Both the position numbers and the translations under genes were made by a program. A stretch of DNA of 64,000 nt, taken from Bacteroidia bacterium (GTDB lineage: Bacteria; Bacteroidota; Bacteroidia; 2-12-FULL-35-15). The first letter of the stretch is position 1. Each line of letters begins with the position of its first letter. A model generated the notes under the pieces. The model searched no databases. It was given only the letters and a program-made list of their open reading frames with translations, and was not told the origin of the DNA. The DNA is taken from assembly GCA_030654175.1 (NCBI GenBank), contig JAURXZ010000041.1:1-64000 (forward strand). Reading direction: 5' to 3'. Positions 8,531 to 16,330 of the stretch are shown here, piece after piece.

Positions 8531-9973
8531 ATGAAAAAAGCGATACTTATTCTTTCAGTTTTTTTAACCATTGGCTTTACACTTAAAGCTCAATCCCCAC
8601 AAGGGTTTAATTATCAGGCAGTGGCTCGTAATAATTCAGGAGTTGCAGTAACAAATCAAAGCATCGGATTAAAAATAAATCTACGTCAAGGTACTGCTAC
8701 TGGTACAATTGAATACTCCGAAACACATACAGTTACCTCAAGCAACATCGGCTTGCTTAATTTAGTAGTAGGTGAAGGTACGGTAGTGAGCGGAACATTT
8801 AATGCTATTGATTGGTCTGCCGGTCCTTATTTTATTGAGATAAGCATGGATGTAGCTGGTGGAACCAACTATGTGTTAATGGGTACTCAACAATTAATGA
8901 GTGTTCCTTATGCATTATATGCTGCTAATGGTGGAACAACCGGGGCGCAAGGAATAACAGGGGCAACAGGTTTTACAGGCGCAACTGGCGATCAGGGAGC
9001 AATTGGTGTGACAGGTGCTGTGGGTTCAACAGGGATAACCGGTGCTACAGGAGTAATTGGTGCAACTGGAGATATTGGAACATCAGGTGCAACAGGCAGC
9101 ACAGGCTCAACTGGTGCTACAGGTATTGCAGGGCCAACAGGCGATAGATATGCAACAACTTCATCTACATCATTGAATATTTCTGTTCCAACTACACCGT
9201 TAACATTCACTGTTGAAACGGGTTTAGCTTATTCGATTGGACAAGAGGTAATTATCGCCTTTTCGTCAACCCAACAAATGGTTGGAACAATAACAAATTT
9301 TAATTCAGGAACAGGAGTAATGGATGTTACTGTAACCACTTCAACTGGTTCAGGAACGGGGTTACAACCATGGTCAATCAATTTAAACGGAGCCCCTGGC
9401 CCAGCAGGCCCAGTGGGTGCTACCGGAAATAATGGAAGTAATGGTTCCACAGGGGCAACAGGAAATAATGGAACCGATGGTTTAACAGGAGCAACCGGTA
9501 CTAATGGAATAGACGGCTCAACGGGAGCTACCGGCACTAATGGAATAAATGGTGCTACCGGAGCAACTGGAAATAACGGAACCAACGGAGCAACAGGTAC
9601 TACCGGGAATACAGGTGCTACGGGAGCAACAGGAGCTACAGGTGCTGATGCAACTTTTGCTGTTCAGTTTAATATTTTAAATAATGGATCAGGCTATCAG
9701 TTCGATAATGCATCAGATTATGTTTCTGGTGCAAATACAAACCCAACAATAACCTTACACAGAGGGTTTACCTATAAATTTAATATTAATGTGGGTATAC
9801 ATACTTTCAGGATAGCGACAGGTCCATCCGGAGTGCAATTCAATGTTGGAGTATCAAGTAATGACATTACTTCGGGAGTTATAACTTTCAAAGTACCTCA
9901 AAATGCTCCATCAACATTATATTATTATTGTACTGTCCACCCAAGTATGGGAAATACGATTAACATACAATAA
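8531..9973 (+). CDS. Collagen-like secreted protein with C-terminal cupredoxin-like domain
   Basis: A 480-residue exported protein. Residues 1-20 are a signal peptide (cut near LKA-Q). Residues 21-133 form the N-terminal domain usual in bacteroidotal fibre proteins ([10 protein letters not shown]...SVPYALYA). Two collagen-like Gly-X-Y stretches, rich in GAT and NGT/NGS triplets, span about 137-205 and 287-372, separated by a globular insert of about 80 residues. The C-terminal 105 residues resemble a type 1 copper domain: H424 in an IHTF segment, then C467, H470 and M473 in [10 protein letters not shown], an arrangement like plastocyanin C-x2-H. It may therefore be a trimeric fibre presenting a copper-binding head. 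Copper binding is inferred from these four residues only. A strong terminator follows the gene. Confidence 0.85.
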   Translation: MKKAILILSVFLTIGFTLKAQSPQGFNYQAVARNNSGVAVTNQSIGLKINLRQGTATGTIEYSETHTVTSSNIGLLNLVVGEGTVVSGTFNAIDWSAGPYFIEISMDVAGGTNYVLMGTQQLMSVPYALYAANGGTTGAQGITGATGFTGATGDQGAIGVTGAVGSTGITGATGVIGATGDIGTSGATGSTGSTGATGIAGPTGDRYATTSSTSLNISVPTTPLTFTVETGLAYSIGQEVIIAFSSTQQMVGTITNFNSGTGVMDVTVTTSTGSGTGLQPWSINLNGAPGPAGPVGATGNNGSNGSTGATGNNGTDGLTGATGTNGIDGSTGATGTNGINGATGATGNNGTNGATGTTGNTGATGATGATGADATFAVQFNILNNGSGYQFDNASDYVSGANTNPTITLHRGFTYKFNINVGIHTFRIATGPSGVQFNVGVSSNDITSGVITFKVPQNAPSTLYYYCTVHPSMGNTINIQ

Positions 9974-9994
9974 TAAACACTCAAGATTATGCCC

Positions 9995-10024
9995 AAGCCT
10001 CGCTTAAATGGCGGGGCTTTTTTT
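9995..10024 (+). terminator. Rho-independent terminator after the collagen-like gene
   Basis: A 9-bp stem (AAGCCTCGC with GCGGGGCTT, one G-T pair) and a 7-nt loop are followed by a run of five T. It lies 22 bp past the stop codon. Confidence 0.85.
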
Positions 10025-10119
10025 ATTGAACCGGATCGCCTTATAGATGAAGGAACACAGTCAGCATCATAGTAAAATTATTAAATTATCTTGATATCAG
10101 TTTAAATTTAGCTCAGATT

Positions 10120-10806
10120 ATGAAACCTAAACTAGTTGTATTCACCGGTGCCGGAATAAGCGCTGAAAGCGGAATTAAAACATTTCGCGACAGTGATGGC
10201 TTATGGGAAGAGTATAATATTAATGATGTTGCTACACCTCAAGCCTGGGATAAAAACAGGGCATTGGTTTTGGATTTTTACAACAAAAGACGAAAACAAG
10301 TCCTGGAAGCCCTACCTAACAAAGCTCACCTGGCTTTGGTTGCTTTGGAAAAAAAATATGATGTTCATATCATCACACAAAATATTGATGATCTACATGA
10401 GCGTGCCGGCTCAAAAAAAGTACTTCATTTACATGGCGAGATAATAAAAAGCCGCAGTACTACTGACCCTTCTCTTATTTATAAGATCAAAGGAATGGAA
10501 TTAAATATTGGTGATACATGTGAACGCGGTTCTCAGCTTCGCCCACACATAGTATGGTTTGGTGAACAGGTTCCGGAGATGGGAAATGCTTATTTAATTG
10601 CTGATAAAGCGGCTATACTCATTGTTGTTGGCACTTCCTTAGCAGTATATCCGGCAGCGGGATTGATCGATTACACACCCCGACATATTCCAAAATATTT
10701 AATTGACCCGAGCGATGTAAACGTGAATGGGATACAAAACTTAACCATTATAAAAGAAAAAGCCAGTATCGGTTTATCAATACTGGCTGAAGAACTTTTA
10801 AAATAG
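10120..10806 (+). CDS. cobB: Sir2 family NAD-dependent protein deacylase
   Basis: A sirtuin that removes acyl groups from protein lysines while consuming NAD+. Visible motifs: GAGISAESGI at residues 10-19 (NAD binding), TQNIDDLH from residue 86, the catalytic His in LHGE (H105), WFGE and GTSLAVYPA. The length of 228 residues fits the CobB/SIRT5-like class. The small domain between HGE and WFGE contains a single Cys (in GDTCERGS) instead of the four zinc-binding cysteines, so the structural zinc site appears absent. I believe this is typical of a subset of bacteroidotal sirtuins. The acyl preference cannot be decided. It stands alone and converges on the gene at 10846. Confidence 0.93.
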   Translation: MKPKLVVFTGAGISAESGIKTFRDSDGLWEEYNINDVATPQAWDKNRALVLDFYNKRRKQVLEALPNKAHLALVALEKKYDVHIITQNIDDLHERAGSKKVLHLHGEIIKSRSTTDPSLIYKIKGMELNIGDTCERGSQLRPHIVWFGEQVPEMGNAYLIADKAAILIVVGTSLAVYPAAGLIDYTPRHIPKYLIDPSDVNVNGIQNLTIIKEKASIGLSILAEELLK

Positions 10807-10845
10807 ATTGAAAAGGCTTGTCTCAAAAAAGATATTAAGCTAATT

Positions 10846-11379
10846 TTATTTTGACTCCACTTTATCATCTTTAAACCAACCACTATACATCACATAATTA
10901 TTAGCAATACGGTTTATTTCACCATGAATTAATTCCGGATTAATATCTTTGACTTTCTTTGCTGGAACACCTGCATAAATCACACCCGATTCAACTTTAG
11001 TGTTTTCAAGCACTACAGCTCCTGCAGCAATAATAGTATTACTTCCTATTTCACAATTATCCATTACAATGGCACCCATCCCAATCAGCACATTATCGTG
11101 TATTGTACATCCGTGCACTAAGGCATTGTGCCCGATAGAAACATTATTACCAATCACTACTTTTGTTTTTTCATAGGTACAATGTATCACAGCACCATCC
11201 TGCACATTTACTTTATTACCCATACGGATGGAATTTACGTCACCACGCACCACCGAATTAAACCAGATGCTGCATTGGTCACCCATAATTACATCGCCTA
11301 CAATGGTTGAATTTTCGGCTAAATAACAATCGTTACCGAATTTAGGATGTATTCCTTTAACAGGTTTTATTAATGCCAT
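10846..11379 (-). CDS. Gamma carbonic anhydrase family protein
   Basis: Left-handed beta-helix protein of the gamma-carbonic anhydrase / PaaY-YrdA family, 177 residues. Hexapeptide repeats run from about residue 20 to 140 (STIVGD, VVRGDV, KVNVQDGAVIH, VSIGHNALVHGCTI). The three metal-site histidines are in AVIH and GHNALVHG. These proteins are usually trimers; many bind metal but have weak or no carbonic anhydrase activity. The gene stands alone. A 94-bp gap separates it from the HMA protein on the same strand. Confidence 0.93.
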   Translation of the reverse strand: MALIKPVKGIHPKFGNDCYLAENSTIVGDVIMGDQCSIWFNSVVRGDVNSIRMGNKVNVQDGAVIHCTYEKTKVVIGNNVSIGHNALVHGCTIHDNVLIGMGAIVMDNCEIGSNTIIAAGAVVLENTKVESGVIYAGVPAKKVKDINPELIHGEINRIANNYVMYSGWFKDDKVESK

Positions 11380-11473
11380 AGTTTATAATTTATTTTCAGG
11401 TTGATAAAATGCTACATTTCAAGTTCAGCATTTTAGCTATAAAACAGAACTTGAAAGTTTTATTAAAAATTTG

Positions 11474-11833
11474 TTATTCATGAATAGTGTTGTGTTTCTT
11501 ACAGCAATCACTCAGCTTTTTATATGCCTTCGGATTTGCAGGAACATCATCGGCATCATAACCTGAATTTGAAATAGCCAAACGTATTTTTTCAGGAGTT
11601 GTTTTCTTTGAGTTGTAAGTGACAGTCACAATTTGAGATTTAACATCCAAGCTTGATTTTTTTACTCCTTTTTCAAAAGCCAGCGCTTCTTCAATGGTTT
11701 CTTTACACATTCCACAAACTGAAGATGTTTTAACTTTTAACTCTACGATTGTTGAATCCTGGGCTTTTACGGATGTTGTAAACAGTATAAGAATTGCAGC
11801 AACTCCTGATAATACATTTTTGAGTGTTTTCAT
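11474..11833 (-). CDS. Exported heavy-metal-associated (HMA) domain protein
   Basis: A 119-residue protein with a signal peptide (residues 1-24, cut near VKA-Q) and one HMA domain. The metal-binding motif is VCGMC with C40 and C43. The fold signature continues through GVKKSSLDVKSQIVTVTY and KIRLAISNSGYDADDVPA. A Cys-Cys-Lys-Lys-His segment near the C-terminus (SDCCKKHN) could be an additional ligand group. It lies downstream of a TonB receptor and a Cys-rich exported protein on the same strand. I infer a periplasmic metallochaperone, with copper as the likeliest metal. Confidence 0.88.
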   Translation of the reverse strand: MKTLKNVLSGVAAILILFTTSVKAQDSTIVELKVKTSSVCGMCKETIEEALAFEKGVKKSSLDVKSQIVTVTYNSKKTTPEKIRLAISNSGYDADDVPANPKAYKKLSDCCKKHNTIHE

Positions 11834-11976
11834 TTTAAGTTTATTATTTATTTTTATCTAATTACTAATATTAGTTCTAATGTTTTTTCGCAGAAGAATT
11901 CTATTTTTATTTGTGTCATTCTGTCTATTCAATGGTAACAAAAATACTGCCAAAGACATTACGCTTTGTTTATACC

Positions 11977-14235
11977 CTATTTAATACTCATTCTAAATCC
12001 GGCATAAACAATCCGTCCATCAACAGGTGCATATATCATTGATGCATCAAAATTACTGCTAAAAGGACTATCAGAAGCAATAATCGGATTTTTCTGCATG
12101 TAGTTCAATATATTCTCACATCCTAAATATACTTCAAACTTCCGAAACTTTTTTGTGACCTGTGCATTCATCAGGTAATACTCCTTTGAACGCGCTGGGA
12201 GTTGGTATTGAACGGGACTTAAAAGTGTATTAGGTATTCTGCTTTGTCCTAACCAATTGGTAGTAAAATCAAATTTCCAGATATCCATATACGTTGAATA
12301 TGCCATATTTAACATTATACGATGTTTCGGAACGTACGGTTTATCAAGTAATACATGATTATAAGTTGTTTTTACATCATACCATTTGTAGGCCATTTTG
12401 ATATCCAGCATTTTTATTGGAGTAAAACCAAAATCAACCTGTAAACTGTGAGAATAGGATTGTCCATCCAAATTATAGAATATTATTTTATTCACATGCT
12501 GGTCAAGATCAACGATCACTTGATTTTCAAAATCAGTTCTAAAAAAATCAACATTTACAAAGGCTTCGTTGTAAAACAGTTTAAATTTTTGATTTGCGCT
12601 TATCCCGTAATTCCAGGCAACCTCAGGTCTTAATTTTTCTTGAATCATCAATTGGCGTGAACTTGCAAATACCGATTGGTTTTCTACAAAAATATTGGAA
12701 GTACGAAACCCTCTCCCTCCCGACAAGCGTAAAGTAGTTGATTTTGTTGCATTATACCGCATGTGCAATCGGGGAGTATATTGCATTCCGAATAAATTAT
12801 GATAATCGGCACGTGCCCCGGCCACTAATGAAAAATTATCAGTGTGAGTATAGGTGTATTCAGCAAACACTCCCGGAACACTTTCTGTACGGGCAAAAAA
12901 ATAATTACTTACAGAATCATTATACTTTTCGAAATAATCATCTAAGAGATAACTTGCCCCTAATTTATATTTATGATTGGTATTATTAATGATGTTTGCA
13001 TAGATCGCATTCAAATAAAAATTCTTTTGTTCGCCATTATACCTCCTGTGGCCAAAATACATATCCTGTTGCTGCCATTTACCGGATGTTTGGATACCAA
13101 TACTTTTATAAGGTGTAGAAGGAAACATAAATCCTGTTTTCGAAAAATATTCCAGCACCTTCGTATTAATTCCTATTCCGTAAGGCCGCGTGGATATGTG
13201 TCCATGTGTATTGTTAGTACCCAGATCATTTTTATAATTAAAATTTGTTTGTCCGCCCTGCCGAGTTTCAACCAATGCTTTTACACCAAACTGCGCTTCA
13301 AAATTTTTCTGATTGTGATAATCCCAACGATTAAAAACGTTGTATTGTCGCGTTAAAGGCATATCCAGAAATGAATCGTGGTTCATATCATTTTTTTTGC
13401 TTAAGTCACTTACATGCGTAAATAACATCGTGCTCCATTTTGTATTTATCTTTTTTGCCAAATGAATATTTACCTCAGCACGGCTCTTTGCATTTACATA
13501 CAAATTGATAAACAAACGCTTTTTCTCATTCTGAGGTTTTAAAAACTCAAGATTGATCTGCCCTGATATGCTTTCATATCCATTTACTACAGAGCCTGTT
13601 CCTTTTGTAACCAGAATATTATCGATCCATGTTCCGGGAATATAATTCAAACCATAGGCAGAAGATAAGCCTCGCAGCATTGGCATATTCTCTGACAATA
13701 TTTGTGTATAAACACCATCCAGTCCAAGCATCTGAATTTTTTTTGCACCCGAAACGGCATCTGTAAAGGCTACATCAACAGAGGCATTGGTACTAAAACT
13801 CTCGGAAAGATTACAACAAGCTGCTTTTAATAATTCTTTACCACTTATTACTTCGGTATTGATTGGATTAAAACTCGAATATAAGGTTGTATTTTGACGG
13901 GTTTCAACATTTACTTCTTTAAGGTTAACCGTATTTTTTAAAACTATTTGTAAGTCCATACGGTTTTGCTCTTTCAAAGTAATAGTATCACTTACAAAAC
14001 CGATCATACTTACAATCAAATTTGCAGGAATAGTTTCCGGGTTTGGAATTTGAAATACACCGGAGGCATCCGTGGAAGCCCCTATAGTGGTTCCTTGCCA
14101 ATATACATTTGCACCGGGCAAAGCTTCTTTTGTTCCATTATCATTTGTTCCTAAAACCTTACCCATGGTATGTTGGGCAGAAATCGTTTTCACAAATAAT
14201 AAGAAAATGATCAAATAAAATAATCGCATCATCAT
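11977..14235 (-). CDS. TonB-dependent receptor with carboxypeptidase-regulatory-like N-domain
   Basis: Outer-membrane active transporter, 752 residues, with a signal peptide ending near KTISAQ. After it comes a CarboxypepD_reg-like domain (about 22-110: GKVLGTNDNG...GASTDASGVFQIP) and then the plug (about 115-230: NTEVISGKELLKAACCNLSESF...GLDGVYTQILSENMPML). The rest is a 22-strand-type barrel ending in YAGFRMSIK with a terminal hydrophobic pattern. The CC in the plug (KAACCNLSESF) is notable next to metal-handling genes. Three ATG codons at the start leave the exact N-terminus open by two residues. With the HMA and HYC_CC_PP-like proteins it forms a likely heavy-metal (copper?) locus. Confidence 0.93.
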   Translation of the reverse strand: MMMRLFYLIIFLLFVKTISAQHTMGKVLGTNDNGTKEALPGANVYWQGTTIGASTDASGVFQIPNPETIPANLIVSMIGFVSDTITLKEQNRMDLQIVLKNTVNLKEVNVETRQNTTLYSSFNPINTEVISGKELLKAACCNLSESFSTNASVDVAFTDAVSGAKKIQMLGLDGVYTQILSENMPMLRGLSSAYGLNYIPGTWIDNILVTKGTGSVVNGYESISGQINLEFLKPQNEKKRLFINLYVNAKSRAEVNIHLAKKINTKWSTMLFTHVSDLSKKNDMNHDSFLDMPLTRQYNVFNRWDYHNQKNFEAQFGVKALVETRQGGQTNFNYKNDLGTNNTHGHISTRPYGIGINTKVLEYFSKTGFMFPSTPYKSIGIQTSGKWQQQDMYFGHRRYNGEQKNFYLNAIYANIINNTNHKYKLGASYLLDDYFEKYNDSVSNYFFARTESVPGVFAEYTYTHTDNFSLVAGARADYHNLFGMQYTPRLHMRYNATKSTTLRLSGGRGFRTSNIFVENQSVFASSRQLMIQEKLRPEVAWNYGISANQKFKLFYNEAFVNVDFFRTDFENQVIVDLDQHVNKIIFYNLDGQSYSHSLQVDFGFTPIKMLDIKMAYKWYDVKTTYNHVLLDKPYVPKHRIMLNMAYSTYMDIWKFDFTTNWLGQSRIPNTLLSPVQYQLPARSKEYYLMNAQVTKKFRKFEVYLGCENILNYMQKNPIIASDSPFSSNFDASMIYAPVDGRIVYAGFRMSIK

Positions 14236-14270
14236 CTGTTAATTTTAATTATGTTAAAGTTTTGAGTAAT

Positions 14271-14300
14271 AGACCAGACAGGTCTCGAAACCTACAGGTG
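14271..14300. repeat. Degenerate AGACC...CAGGT intergenic repeat
   Basis: A short imperfect dyad (AGACCAGACAGGT then ACCTACAGGT) between the TonB receptor and the HYC_CC_PP-like gene. It resembles a palindromic repeat I associate with many bacteroidotal intergenic regions; this copy is degraded. Confidence 0.35.
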
Positions 14301-14317
14301 TTTAAACATTAACAAAA

Positions 14318-14716
14318 TCAGATGATGAGAATAGAAATAAAAGATAGTAATTGCCGGCCATAGACCGGAGGAGGTAAATCAGCGAATACTAATTTTGAAG
14401 TAGGGTTGCTGTAATTTATGTTTGTAAAAGAAAATTTATTGATCGCTAAAACACAATCCTGAGCAACAGGAATATTGTTTTTTTGAGATGAATTAAAATC
14501 ATTTAAATGAAATGATGTATTGTTTATATCACAACACTGGGCTTTAATAAAAGGATGAGAAGATTTATTGTCTGGGCAACAATCTTTAAGATGAGACAAC
14601 GAAATTTTAACCTTACCACTTTTTAAACAAACCATTTTGTTTATAGTAAAGCCAAGGCTCGACAGTATAAATACCATCGCTAAAAATAATGCTGTTGTTT
14701 TTTTAATTGCCTTCAT
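14318..14716 (-). CDS. HYC_CC_PP-like small exported cysteine-rich protein
   Basis: A 131-residue protein starting at the ATG at 14716 (MKAIKKTTALFLAMVFILS). A signal peptide or N-terminal membrane segment covers residues 1-25. The mature part has a lone Cys (NKMVCLKSGK), two Cys pairs (DCCPD and AQCCD) and a C-terminal ADLPPP followed by a hydrophobic stretch. This is the pattern of the HYC_CC_PP family that accompanies TonB receptors and HMA proteins in Bacteroidota. The Cys pairs suggest metal binding. It is the first gene of the metal cluster, and its promoter boxes fall at 14724-14755. An open frame of six more codons upstream would overlap the -7 box and is unlikely to be used. Confidence 0.8.
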   Translation of the reverse strand: MKAIKKTTALFLAMVFILSSLGFTINKMVCLKSGKVKISLSHLKDCCPDNKSSHPFIKAQCCDINNTSFHLNDFNSSQKNNIPVAQDCVLAINKFSFTNINYSNPTSKLVFADLPPPVYGRQLLSFISILII

Positions 14717-14723
14717 CAATATA

Positions 14724-14755
14724 CAAATATACAAAAATCAAGCTAAAAATGCCAA
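14724..14755 (-). promoter_or_regulatory. Consensus promoter for the metal cluster
   Basis: On the minus strand TTG (14755-14753), 21 nt, then TATATTTG (14731-14724) match the bacteroidotal sigma consensus exactly. The -7 box ends only 7 nt before the ATG at 14716, so the transcript would have almost no leader. The -33 box lies inside the end of scoB. Confidence 0.6.
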
Positions 14756-14757
14756 TT

Positions 14758-15414
14758 TTAGTCAATTACCATTTCTGGAATATCACCGTCAATGATCAAA
14801 CGGCCTTCGGTTGCATTTTTAATTTCCTCTACACTCACTCCGGGAGCGCGTTCTAATAATCGAAAGCCTTGAGGAGTTATATCTAAAACTGCTAATTCTG
14901 TTACAATTTTTTTCACACACCCAACACCTGTTAATGGCAGTTCGCATCTGGTCAATAATTTTGATTCCCCGGCTTTGTTAACATGCTGCATGGCAACAAT
15001 AATATTTTTTGCTGATGCTACAAGATCCATTGCCCCGCCCATACCTTTCACCATTTTTCCGGGAATTTTCCAGTTGGCAATATCACCGGTATCTGACACT
15101 TCCATTGCACCAAGAATGGTGAGATCTACTTTTCTGGAGCGAATCATTCCAAAACTCATTGCAGAATCAAAAAAGGCAGAACCTGGAACAATTGTAATGG
15201 TTTGTTTCCCGGCATTAATTAAATCCGGATTTTCTTCACCTTCAAATGGAAATGGTCCCATGCCCAACAGCCCGTTTTCTGACTGCAACACAATGCTCAT
15301 TCCTTCGGGTATATAATTTGCTACCAGGGTTGGAATTCCTATCCCTAAGTTCACATAATAACCGTTTTTTATTTCTTTTGCAATACGTTTTGCAATACCT
15401 ACTTTGTCTAACAT
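14758..15414 (-). CDS. scoB: 3-oxoacid CoA-transferase subunit B
   Basis: Beta subunit of succinyl-CoA:3-oxoacid (or acetoacetate) CoA-transferase, which transfers CoA between an acyl-CoA and a 3-oxoacid in ketone-body type metabolism. The catalytic Glu is E46 in SENGLLGMGP. GIGIPTLVANYIPEG and GAMDLVASAKNIIVAMQH are further family signatures. The length of 218 residues is standard. It is downstream of scoA on the same strand, with a 73-bp spacer filled by an inverted repeat. Confidence 0.96.
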   Translation of the reverse strand: MLDKVGIAKRIAKEIKNGYYVNLGIGIPTLVANYIPEGMSIVLQSENGLLGMGPFPFEGEENPDLINAGKQTITIVPGSAFFDSAMSFGMIRSRKVDLTILGAMEVSDTGDIANWKIPGKMVKGMGGAMDLVASAKNIIVAMQHVNKAGESKLLTRCELPLTGVGCVKKIVTELAVLDITPQGFRLLERAPGVSVEEIKNATEGRLIIDGDIPEMVID

Positions 15415-15434
15415 TGCTGATGTGTAAATGTGAG

Positions 15435-15482
15435 GATGTGCTGATGTGCTAATTAAATCAGCACATTGGTAATCAGCACATC
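15435..15482. repeat. Period-8 inverted-repeat island between scoA and scoB
   Basis: GATGTGCT is present twice in tandem (15435-15450). GATGTGCTGAT (15435-15445) pairs perfectly with ATCAGCACATC (15472-15482), and a nested hairpin ATGTGCT/AGCACAT (15444-15450, 15460-15466) lies inside. It fills most of the intercistronic gap. Confidence 0.8.
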
Positions 15483-15487
15483 AAAAA

Positions 15488-16195
15488 TTATCTTTTTCTT
15501 ACTGTTCGCTGTTCGATACGCTTCTCATAATTTACCCCCTGGAATATATGATGAACATAAATTCCCGGAACGTGAATGTGGTCAGGATCTAATTCTCCTG
15601 CGGGTACTAACTCTTCAACCTCTGCAATGGTAGTTCTTCCGGCCATTGCCATCATTGGATTAAAATTACGTGCAGTTCCTCTGAAAATCAAATTACCCTG
15701 TGTATCCCCTTTCCAGGCTTTTACGAGAGCATAATCAGCGTCAAAAGCATATTCCATCAAAAATTCTTTTTCAACTCCATCCACCATAAACTTACGCACT
15801 TCCTTTCCAATAGCAACTTCTGTACCAACACCTGCGGGTGTATAAATGACAGGCATACCGTATCCTGCGGCAAGGCACCGTGTTGCCAATGTTCCTTGTG
15901 GAATTAGTTCTACTTCCAATTCACCGCTTAACAGTTGACGTTCGAATTCTGCATTCTCTCCTACATAAGAAGAGATCATTTTTTTTACCTGATGTTTATG
16001 TAACATCAAACCAATACCAAAATCATCTACTCCGGCATTATTAGCAATGCAGGTTAAGCCTTTTACTCCTTTTTTTACTAAAGCAGCAATGCAGTTTTCT
16101 GGAATACCACACAAACCAAACCCTCCAAGCATCAAGGTCATATTGTCCTCAATACCTTTAATTGCCTCCTCGGCATTTGCTATTGTTTTATTCAT
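15488..16195 (-). CDS. scoA: 3-oxoacid CoA-transferase subunit A
   Basis: Alpha subunit of the CoA-transferase, 235 residues, partner of the downstream scoB. The CoA-binding loop GGFGLCG is at residues 24-30, and NNAGVDDFGIG, GTEVAIGKE and GTARNFNPMMAMAGR are typical. The two subunits form one enzyme that can feed acetoacetate into acetyl-CoA or recover CoA. The start ATG at 16195 gives the usual N-terminus MNKTIANAEEA. Just upstream is a near-exact direct repeat (16201-16218 and 16222-16239). Confidence 0.96.
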   Translation of the reverse strand: MNKTIANAEEAIKGIEDNMTLMLGGFGLCGIPENCIAALVKKGVKGLTCIANNAGVDDFGIGLMLHKHQVKKMISSYVGENAEFERQLLSGELEVELIPQGTLATRCLAAGYGMPVIYTPAGVGTEVAIGKEVRKFMVDGVEKEFLMEYAFDADYALVKAWKGDTQGNLIFRGTARNFNPMMAMAGRTTIAEVEELVPAGELDPDHIHVPGIYVHHIFQGVNYEKRIEQRTVRKR

Positions 16196-16200
16196 TTTTG

Positions 16201-16239
16201 AAAATGATTACTCTGATTCTTAAAATGATTACACTGATT
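16201..16239. repeat. Short tandem direct repeat upstream of scoA
   Basis: AAAATGATTACTCTGATT (16201-16218) is repeated at 16222-16239 with one mismatch. It belongs to the same style of period-8-like text (AATCAGTG, TAATCATT) seen at other gene borders here. Confidence 0.6.
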
Positions 16240-16330
16240 GCCTCTTTCCTATTGCCAATTTGTTTAATCGCTTAATTTGTTTTAATTGACCACGGCAAAA
16301 ATTGCAAAATTTTTAAATTGTTTTTTTGTT

